NCBI GenBank assembly: GCA_045598945.1
Contig: JAZRVD010000050.1
Coordinates: forward strand, 1-14,452
From: Colimorpha sp045598945
GTDB taxonomy: Bacteria; Bacteroidota; Bacteroidia; Bacteroidales; P3
DNA: 14,452 nt
Direction: 5' to 3'
A program made the position numbers and the translations under genes. Within the stretch, counting starts at the first letter, position 1. Each line of letters opens with the position of its first letter. This document shows, one piece after another, positions 5,889 to 12,312 of the stretch. Below the pieces are notes generated by a model that saw only the letters and a list, made by a program, of their open reading frames with translations, made no database searches and was not told the DNA's origin.

Positions 5889-8360
5889 CTAAAACAGAAC
5901 TGTGGCCTTGATATTTAGCTGACGAGCTGTAAGATAATTAGGCACTGGATAATATGTGTTTTCATAATCAGCCACCCAGATATAAGACACAACGTTGCGA
6001 TAGTTGAAGAGATTGAAGACATCGACGCCTATCTCTATATCCTTGACATAACGAAACACACGCCACTTGCTGCATTTTTCTATACGATTAAGTTGCACTG
6101 TGTTGCCCCAATCGACACGAAAATAGGGAGGCAGACGATGCTCTACACTTCTATCGCGCTGATAAGGGAACGTAACAGGGAGTCCCGTGCCATAAATAAA
6201 ATTGATACTCATACGCCACCATGGAAAGGACGGTATATAGTCTTGCAAAAACATCTTAACGGAGAAACGCTGATCGGTAGGACGAGCTATCCAGCCAAGA
6301 CCATCGTTTTCGATATTTTCCTGTGTCTGCATGAGCGAGATACTTGCCCACGACTCCAAGCCTTCAACAAACTCACCATTAAGACGAAGCGAAAGACCTG
6401 TAGCATAACCTATAGCGTTGTTCAGAGCGTCGTAACGCACGCGTAGGTTGTCGATAGTATAAGGGATAAGGTCTGTGATGTACTTATAGTATACGTCAGC
6501 CGTTAGACGAAAACGACGGTTTAGCATGTGGAAATTCCAGTCGAAAGTCTCCATAAGCTGGTATGACGTCTGCACACCGATGTCAGGATTGAGCGACCCG
6601 TCGAGACGCCGGTATTCGCGATAGAATGGCGCCTGCCTGTAGATGCCTGCAGCGGTACGAAAGAGCATGTCGTGCTCCCACTCTGGCTGTATGCTGACGT
6701 TAAGACGCGGACTGAAAAAAAGTGCCTGCGCTGTACGGTCGCCGCACGAGGCTCCAAAATCCATATTGTAATAATGTGCGCGAATACCAAGTAGTGCTTT
6801 GATGTCGGTGCCTTTATTTGTGGTAAACGAGGCGTCGCGCTGGAGAAACAGCGGCATGCGAATGGTTTTTACCGCATTGACAGCATGAGAGAAGAATTGA
6901 AGCTGAGGAGAGGATGGCACGGCAAAAGTATCGCCTGGCGTGTCATAGGCGCGCGGCATAGCATAGCCTGCACTGTCTACCCATTTCCATTCGCGTATAT
7001 GATCGTCAACAGACTCGTACTGCAATTTTGCTCCCCAGTTCCAGTTGCCCAACCGGGCCACCAACGTGCCGCGAATTTCTGTGGCAAAAATCTTTGTATG
7101 CAATAGGTTGCGTGCATGTTCGAGAAAAGTACCCACGCCACGGTCGAAACGTTCTACTTCTGAACTGCTGCCAAGACCAAGCTCATAGAGCCAAAACTGA
7201 CTTTGAATGTCATAATGTTCTTGCTCATCATTGGCCTGCAACGACGTTATCCATCGAAGTTGAAAAATGTCGGAAGGATGCCAATGCAAAGTAGCAGCGC
7301 CCAAAAGTGTAGTATATTTGTCTTCCTCCTTGCCATCGAAATAGACGTCAAGCTCAAGAGATTCGAGGAAACTGCCAAAAGTGGTTGTCTGCGATTCAGG
7401 CACAAGCCCATATACATTGTGCGACCAGATACCCAATAGCGAGAGATCGAGATTTTCAGAAATACGATACGACAATACTGCCTGTAAGTCAGTGTAATGA
7501 GTAGTATAAGCACCTTTGGTGTCGAGAGAATTGAAGATATAGGCATTGCTATGACGACGAAAGCCAAAACTATATGTAGCCCTGCTGCCCAAAAGTCCCT
7601 CCACATGAGCAGCAGCACCTAATAAGGAAGCAGAGGCGGAGGCCGCAAAATGAGATGGACGGCTATATATGATGTCTAACACCGATGACATCTTGTCGCC
7701 AGAAGTGGCGTCGAAACCACCTGGAGAGAACAAGATGTGGTCGACCATATCCGGGTTGATAATGCTCATGCCCTCTTGTTGTCCGCTGCGTACAAGCATA
7801 GGACGATAAACTTCCACATTGTTGATATACACCAGATTTTCATCAAACGAGCCGCCACGCACCGAGTATTGCGACGACATTTCGTTGTTGCTATTGACAT
7901 CGGGTAGTGTCTTCAGTATGCTTTCTACGCCCGACGAAGGACCTACGGCATCTTGCAATTTGTCAATAGATATGTTTGTGAAACCTGATGTGCGGCTCTT
8001 TTGGTCGCTAACCACCACTTCGTTAAGTTGTTTGGCTTCGCGTGGAAGGATACAATCAAAACGACGGCGCTCGCCGCCACGTAGAGCCACTTTATATATA
8101 CGCGGCATGAACCCCACAGCCGAGAGACGTATATCGAAACTGTCCGCTGTAGGCAAATATATGTTATACCTACCTTCTGCGTTGGCAGTAGAGCCGATAT
8201 TGCGTAGTGAGTCGACAACAGCTACCGAAGCGAAAGGAACGACATCGCCATTATCGTCAACAACACGCCCTTCCATCACTCCCTGAGCTATCAGAAAATG
8301 AGAACAACACACCCCGTATATGAGGAAAAAAACTGATAAAAACGAACGAAGAAAAGCCAT
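5889..8360 (-). CDS. TonB-dependent outer-membrane receptor (non-SusC type)
   Basis: An 823-residue outer-membrane importer driven by TonB-ExbBD. A signal peptide (MAFLRSFLSVFFLIYG... ending LIAQ, residues 1-26) is followed by a carboxypeptidase-regulatory-like domain (about 27-105, with GRVVDDNGDVVPFASV). The linker QLNEVVVSDQ (about 111-120) leads to the plug domain (about 130-245, with YSVRGGSFDENLVYINNVEVY). The rest is beta-barrel and ends in ATVLF, whose terminal Phe fits the barrel-assembly signal. It is shorter than SusC proteins (about 1000 residues), and no SusD partner is next to it, so glycan import by a SusCD pair is unlikely. The ligand is unknown. I chose the ATG at 8360 because it precedes a normal signal peptide; an ATG at 8450 would add 30 residues overlapping the divergent promoter. 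It leads an operon with the M16-like gene. Confidence 0.93.
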   Translation of the reverse strand: MAFLRSFLSVFFLIYGVCCSHFLIAQGVMEGRVVDDNGDVVPFASVAVVDSLRNIGSTANAEGRYNIYLPTADSFDIRLSAVGFMPRIYKVALRGGERRRFDCILPREAKQLNEVVVSDQKSRTSGFTNISIDKLQDAVGPSSGVESILKTLPDVNSNNEMSSQYSVRGGSFDENLVYINNVEVYRPMLVRSGQQEGMSIINPDMVDHILFSPGGFDATSGDKMSSVLDIIYSRPSHFAASASASLLGAAAHVEGLLGSRATYSFGFRRHSNAYIFNSLDTKGAYTTHYTDLQAVLSYRISENLDLSLLGIWSHNVYGLVPESQTTTFGSFLESLELDVYFDGKEEDKYTTLLGAATLHWHPSDIFQLRWITSLQANDEQEHYDIQSQFWLYELGLGSSSEVERFDRGVGTFLEHARNLLHTKIFATEIRGTLVARLGNWNWGAKLQYESVDDHIREWKWVDSAGYAMPRAYDTPGDTFAVPSSPQLQFFSHAVNAVKTIRMPLFLQRDASFTTNKGTDIKALLGIRAHYYNMDFGASCGDRTAQALFFSPRLNVSIQPEWEHDMLFRTAAGIYRQAPFYREYRRLDGSLNPDIGVQTSYQLMETFDWNFHMLNRRFRLTADVYYKYITDLIPYTIDNLRVRYDALNNAIGYATGLSLRLNGEFVEGLESWASISLMQTQENIENDGLGWIARPTDQRFSVKMFLQDYIPSFPWWRMSINFIYGTGLPVTFPYQRDRSVEHRLPPYFRVDWGNTVQLNRIEKCSKWRVFRYVKDIEIGVDVFNLFNYRNVVSYIWVADYENTYYPVPNYLTARQLNIKATVLF

Positions 8361-8402
8361 TGAGGCAATAAAATAATATTTAGAAACGCAGGATAATAAA
8401 AA

Positions 8403-8433
8403 AAATTGTATTTTTGCCTTTTCTTTTCGCAAA
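8403..8433 (-). promoter_or_regulatory. Possible promoter for the TonB receptor operon
   Basis: On the minus strand TTTG (8433-8430) is followed by exactly 19 bases and then TACAATTT (8410-8403). The spacing and the TA of the -7 box fit the Bacteroidota consensus, but the TTTG half of the -7 box is weak. The start site would lie near 8397, giving a leader of about 36 bases. It overlaps the plus-strand -7 box and the inverted repeat at 8419-8439. Confidence 0.35.
8409..8416 (+). promoter_or_regulatory. Possible -7 promoter box for the MORN-repeat gene
   Basis: TATTTTTG matches the Bacteroidota -7 consensus TAnnTTTG exactly and is followed by CC. A start near 8422 would leave a leader of about 47 bases before the ATG at 8470. 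No TTTG is seen about 19-20 bases upstream, so only half of the promoter is recognisable. Confidence 0.4.
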
Positions 8434-8439
8434 AGAAAA
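8419..8439. repeat. Perfect inverted repeat in the divergent promoter region
   Basis: TTTTCTTTT (8419-8427) and AAAAGAAAA (8431-8439) are perfect 9-base inverted arms around CGC. The repeat covers the likely start of the plus-strand transcript and the -33 region of the minus-strand promoter. It could be an operator shared by the two divergent units or a hairpin at the 5' end of the plus-strand mRNA. The simple A/T-rich arms lower confidence in a specific role. Confidence 0.45.
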
Positions 8440-8469
8440 ACAAGTTCCACACATAGAAATCACCACACA

Positions 8470-9516
8470 ATGACAGCAACCGGGAAAATAACATTAGCAG
8501 TATTTATAGCTACAATGCTGGCATGTATCATGCCAGCAACCGCCCAAAACACCATTGACAAACAGGGGCGCAAACAAGGGCATTGGATAAAGACCGACAA
8601 GGACGGGTCCAAGATATTTGAAGGGGACTTTAAGGACGGTGTAGAGGTTGGCACGTTTCGCTACTACTACCCCGACGGTACGATACGCATGGTCAACGAA
8701 TTTGAGAAAGGCTCCCGACGCTGCAGACACGAAGCCTACGACAACAAGGGCAGGAAAATAGCTGACGGGTTTTACAACCAGAAAAACCGCGACGGAGAGT
8801 GGCACTACTATGCCGAGGACGGACGCCTGGTGCAGACCAGCCACTACCGCATGGGGGTACGCGAAGGCGAACAGCTCATCCTCGACGCCAAAAACGACAC
8901 GGCAGAACTTAGCAACTGGAAAGACGGCAAACGCCACGGCTACTGGTGGAAACGCATCGGCACCAACGGATATATCACAGGCACATACAAAGATGGCGGC
9001 TTGCACGGCGAGATGTTCGAATACGACGACAGCCTGCGTCTGCGCCACTACGGCAACTACTACGAGGGCGTGCGCAACGGAAGCTTTGAACATTACGAAG
9101 ACGGCATACTGAGTATCAAAGAAATCTACGAAAACGGCATGCTTACCGAACGAGAAATACGTATACAGACCCCCGACACCGTATTCATTTCCATCTTCGA
9201 CATCGCTTATCTTATTCCCAAAGGCACAGCGATGAACAAGGTGCTGCTCGTAAACAAGAAAGGCGAGCAAATCAACACCTTCGAACCTGCCGACAATCTA
9301 TACTACCGCTTAGGCAACGACCATTTCTTTATGGCCAACAAAAACCAACGCATCATGGTGGCCAACAATAGCATAAAGGGCATCATAAGCTTGCCCGACG
9401 GCAGCAAATACCTTGACCTCGACCCTGCACCAGACTTCAAAATCTACCCCGACGAGGATTGCGTCAAAGCAGTAGAGTCGCTGCAATATGGTGCCGGAGG
9501 AATACCAGAAGACTAA
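8470..9516 (+). CDS. Exported MORN-repeat protein, function unknown
   Basis: A 348-residue protein with a signal peptide (MTATGKITLAVFIATMLACIMPATAQ, cleavage expected after ATA near residue 25). A Cys at 19 is not in a good lipobox, so I favour a soluble periplasmic form. Residues about 35-225 are a run of MORN_2-type repeats, each about 20-25 residues long. Examples are KQGHWIKTDKDGSKIFEGDF, GTFRYYYPDGTIRMVNEF, GEWHYYAEDGRLVQTSHY, GYWWKRIGTNGYITGTYKDG and GSFEHYEDGILSIKEIYENG. Such repeats form extended beta-hairpin arrays and also occur in proteins annotated as YwqK-type antitoxins, but no toxin gene is next to it. The C-terminal 120 residues are not repeat-like and I do not recognise them. 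The gene is divergent from the TonB receptor. Its 3' end overlaps the predicted mtaB start by 29 bases, so the two are probably co-transcribed. Confidence 0.85.
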   Translation: MTATGKITLAVFIATMLACIMPATAQNTIDKQGRKQGHWIKTDKDGSKIFEGDFKDGVEVGTFRYYYPDGTIRMVNEFEKGSRRCRHEAYDNKGRKIADGFYNQKNRDGEWHYYAEDGRLVQTSHYRMGVREGEQLILDAKNDTAELSNWKDGKRHGYWWKRIGTNGYITGTYKDGGLHGEMFEYDDSLRLRHYGNYYEGVRNGSFEHYEDGILSIKEIYENGMLTEREIRIQTPDTVFISIFDIAYLIPKGTAMNKVLLVNKKGEQINTFEPADNLYYRLGNDHFFMANKNQRIMVANNSIKGIISLPDGSKYLDLDPAPDFKIYPDEDCVKAVESLQYGAGGIPED

Positions 9517-10819
9517 TACTACCCAAACAAGAGAAGGAAGAAAATTGCGAGTAGCCATACATACCTTAGGATGCAAACTAAACTACGCTGAGTCGTCGCA
9601 TATCGTTCGACAATTTGCACAAGGCGGACACGAGGTTGTTGATTACAACGAAGTGGCGGACCTGTATATCATCAATACCTGTACTGTTACTGCCATAGCC
9701 GAGAAGAAATGCCGTACAGCAGTACGACAAGCCATACGGCTAAACAACAACGCACAAGTAGCTGTGATGGGGTGCTTTGCACAGAACGAGCCCAACGCCA
9801 TAGCATCAATACCGGGAGTGAGCTATGTGCTGGGCAACAACGACAAGATGAAGCTGTACGACATTATAGCCAGCACCCAAGAAACGCCCGTCAAGCCTTG
9901 TATATACCGCCAAGATGTGCCAGAATACTTTGCGCCAGCTTTTTCGTCGGGCGACAGGACACGCTCATTTTTCAAAGTACAAGACGGCTGCGACTATTTT
10001 TGCACCTATTGCGCCATACCTTTTGCACGCGGCAGGTCGCGTAGCGCCACCATTGCAGATACTATTGCCACCGCGCGCCAACTTGCACAGACAGGTGTAA
10101 AAGAGGTTGTACTGACAGGCGTAAACACGGGCACTTTTGGCAAGCAGCACAACGAAAACTTCGTCGACCTGCTAAAAGCCCTCGACGAGATAGAAGAGAT
10201 AAAGCGCTACCGCATATCGAGCATTGAGCCCAACCTGATAACCAACGAGATAATAGATTATGTAGCATCGAGTCGAGCCTTCTTGCCACATTTTCACATA
10301 CCGTTGCAAGCCGGCTCCGACAAAGTGCTGAAACTAATGCACCGCCACTACGACACAGCACTCTATGCCGAGAAACTACATTATATCAAGACCGTGATGC
10401 CCGACGCCTGTATAGCTGCCGACATCATGGCAGGTTTTTACGGCGAAGACGAAGAGACTTTTGACAAATCTTGCCTATACATTGAACAACTTCCAATATC
10501 CTACCTGCACGTATTCACCTACTCTGAGCGGCCCAATACAGCGGCATTGCGCATGACAGGACGCGTACCTATGGAGATACGCCGCCAACGCAGCCATACA
10601 TTGCAACAACTGTCGATGCAAAAGAAACAACAGTTCTACCAGCAGCACATTGGCGAGATACGCCCAGTACTATGGGAAGATGCGGAGAAAGATGGCAAGA
10701 TGTTCGGATTTACAGACAATTACATACGAATAGCCGCCAAATACGATGCCACACTTACCAACACAATACAGCCCATCGAGGTCAACGGACAAAACATCGT
10801 AACCGACTTTGACGAATAG
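9488..10819 (+). CDS. mtaB: tRNA (N6-L-threonylcarbamoyladenosine(37)-C2)-methylthiotransferase MtaB
   Basis: A radical-SAM methylthiotransferase that converts t6A37 to ms2t6A in ANN-decoding tRNAs. The N-terminal UPF0004 domain holds the auxiliary cluster cysteines: Cys29 in HTLGCKLNYAES (the MtaB signature), Cys65 in NTCTV and Cys96 in MGCFAQ. The radical-SAM site is CxxxCxxC at 168-175 (CDYFCTYC). The motifs LTGVNTGTFG, SSIEPN, HIPLQAGSDKVLKLMHR and HVFTYSERPNTAA follow, and a C-terminal TRAM domain covers about 380-432. One motif is altered: the usual GFPGE reads GFYGE at 316-320. Start choice is uncertain. The ATG at 9488 overlaps the MORN gene by 29 bases. A TTG at 9545, just after a GAAGGAAG stretch, would give a protein starting directly at RVAIHTLGC, which is also a plausible length. 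The gap to the next gene is 59 bases. Confidence 0.95.
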   Translation: MVPEEYQKTNTTQTREGRKLRVAIHTLGCKLNYAESSHIVRQFAQGGHEVVDYNEVADLYIINTCTVTAIAEKKCRTAVRQAIRLNNNAQVAVMGCFAQNEPNAIASIPGVSYVLGNNDKMKLYDIIASTQETPVKPCIYRQDVPEYFAPAFSSGDRTRSFFKVQDGCDYFCTYCAIPFARGRSRSATIADTIATARQLAQTGVKEVVLTGVNTGTFGKQHNENFVDLLKALDEIEEIKRYRISSIEPNLITNEIIDYVASSRAFLPHFHIPLQAGSDKVLKLMHRHYDTALYAEKLHYIKTVMPDACIAADIMAGFYGEDEETFDKSCLYIEQLPISYLHVFTYSERPNTAALRMTGRVPMEIRRQRSHTLQQLSMQKKQQFYQQHIGEIRPVLWEDAEKDGKMFGFTDNYIRIAAKYDATLTNTIQPIEVNGQNIVTDFDE

Positions 10820-10878
10820 ACATCGAGACAGACCAATCTTGCATATATCATTTTAACCAATTTATAAAGACAACAACA

Positions 10879-12285
10879 ATGAGCGGATTTTTTGGAGTAG
10901 TATCCAACAACGAATGTGCCACCGACCTATTCTACGGCACCGACTATCATTCACACCTTGGCACCAAACGCGCCGGTATGGCAACCGTGGACAGTGGCGT
11001 CTTCCAACGTTCCATTCACAACATCAGCAACTCATACTTCCGCACCAAATTTTCTGAAGAACTTCCCAAACTAAAAGGCAGCTTAGGCATCGGAATAATC
11101 AGCGACACCGACGCACAGCCTATCATGGTAAACTCCCACCTGGGACGCTTTGCCATAGTTACCGTAGGCAAGATAAACAACATCAACGAGTTGGAGCAGC
11201 ATTGCCTGCACCAGAACCAGCAGTTTACCGAGCTCAGTTCCGGCTCTACCAATCCTACCGAGCTTATAGCCCTGCTCATCACCCAGGGACGCGACTTTGT
11301 AGACGGCATACAGAACGTATACCGTAACATACGAGGCAGTGTATCGATACTACTGCTTACCGAAGAGGGCATCATTGCCGCCCGCGACCTTTATGGACGC
11401 ACGCCAATAGTAATAGGCCGCAAAGGCACGTCGTATGCCGTAGCCTCGGAGAGCCACAGCTACATCAACCTTGGCTACAAGACCATACGCTTTGTTGGTG
11501 CCGGAGAGATAGTGAAAATCACCACCAACGGCCTGCTGCAAATGCTGCCTCCCAACAACAAGATGCAGGTATGCTCGTTCTTGTGGGTATACTACGGCTT
11601 TCCATGTGCCGAATACGAGAGTATCAACGCCGAAGAGGTGCGCTACGAACTGGGGCGCGCCATGGGCGAAGAAGACGACATCGACGCCGATTATGTAACA
11701 GCCATACCCGACTCAGGCATTGGCATGGCATTAGGATATAGCGCGGGCAAAGGTATTCCTTATAAACGAGGCATACAGAAATATACTCCCACCTGGTCGC
11801 GCAGTTTCATGCCCGTCAACCAAGAGGCGCGCTCGCTGGTTGCCAAGATGAAACTCATACCCTCGCGCAAACTACTCGAAGGCAAAGAGGTGGTGTTCTG
11901 CGACGACAGCATAGTGCGCGGCACACAGCTCCGCGACCAAGTGAAGATGCTATACGAATGTGGCGTCAAGAAGATACACATCCGCATAAGCTGCCCTCCA
12001 CTGGTACATGGCTGCGACTTCCTCAACTTCTCGCCATCAAAGACCGACATGGAGCTTATCACCCGACGCTGCATTGAAGAGTTGGAAGGCGGCACCATAC
12101 AAAACCTCGAAGCATACCGTGACCACACCACCAAACAATATGCCGACATGGTAGAGATGATACGCCAACACATTGGTGTAGACACACTTAAATTCAACAC
12201 CCTGCAACATGTTATCAATGCAATAGGACTACCCAAAGAGCAACTGTGCCTGCATTGTTTTGACGGCTCATCATTCAACAACTAA
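10879..12285 (+). CDS. purF: PurF-like amidophosphoribosyltransferase with altered glutaminase site
   Basis: A 468-residue class-II glutamine amidotransferase plus phosphoribosyltransferase. PurF makes phosphoribosylamine from PRPP and glutamine, the first step of purine synthesis. The PRPP loop VVFCDDSIVRGTQ (338-350) is intact, preceded by AIPDSGIGMALGYS and SLVAKMKLIPSR as in PurF. Cys232, Cys379 and the Cys457/Cys460 pair fall where Bacillus-type PurF binds a 4Fe-4S cluster. The N terminus is odd: it reads MSGFFG, so the nucleophilic Cys exposed after Met removal is replaced by Ser. The HNG motif reads VGK and the DTE motif reads TNPTE. The glutaminase may be inactive or may use Ser; it could also be a paralogue with another role. 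From memory, unchecked, other Bacteroidales have a protein starting the same way. The 59 bases upstream show no clear promoter or hairpin. The ATG has CAACAACA before it. Confidence 0.85.
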   Translation: MSGFFGVVSNNECATDLFYGTDYHSHLGTKRAGMATVDSGVFQRSIHNISNSYFRTKFSEELPKLKGSLGIGIISDTDAQPIMVNSHLGRFAIVTVGKINNINELEQHCLHQNQQFTELSSGSTNPTELIALLITQGRDFVDGIQNVYRNIRGSVSILLLTEEGIIAARDLYGRTPIVIGRKGTSYAVASESHSYINLGYKTIRFVGAGEIVKITTNGLLQMLPPNNKMQVCSFLWVYYGFPCAEYESINAEEVRYELGRAMGEEDDIDADYVTAIPDSGIGMALGYSAGKGIPYKRGIQKYTPTWSRSFMPVNQEARSLVAKMKLIPSRKLLEGKEVVFCDDSIVRGTQLRDQVKMLYECGVKKIHIRISCPPLVHGCDFLNFSPSKTDMELITRRCIEELEGGTIQNLEAYRDHTTKQYADMVEMIRQHIGVDTLKFNTLQHVINAIGLPKEQLCLHCFDGSSFNN

Positions 12286-12312
12286 GCCACCGCAGACAGA
12301 AAATAAACAGCA

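Noticed and set aside
5889..8360. Receptor as SusC of a polysaccharide utilisation locus
   Set aside because: It is too short for SusC and there is no SusD, glycosidase or hybrid sensor nearby.
8361..8450. Upstream ATG (8450) extending the TonB receptor by 30 residues
   Set aside because: The added residues come before a normal signal peptide and would cover the divergent promoter region.
8494..9270. 258-residue open frame on the minus strand
   Set aside because: It is antisense to the MORN-repeat gene. Its length comes from the codon bias of the real gene; it has no motif and its composition is artificial.
8470..9516. MORN-repeat gene as the antitoxin of a toxin-antitoxin pair
   Set aside because: YwqK-type antitoxin labels come from repeat similarity. 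No small toxin gene is next to it, and the protein has a signal peptide.
10820..10878. Promoter or purine riboswitch before the PurF-like gene
   Set aside because: The 59-base gap has no TAnnTTTG box and is too short and unstructured by eye for a purine riboswitch.
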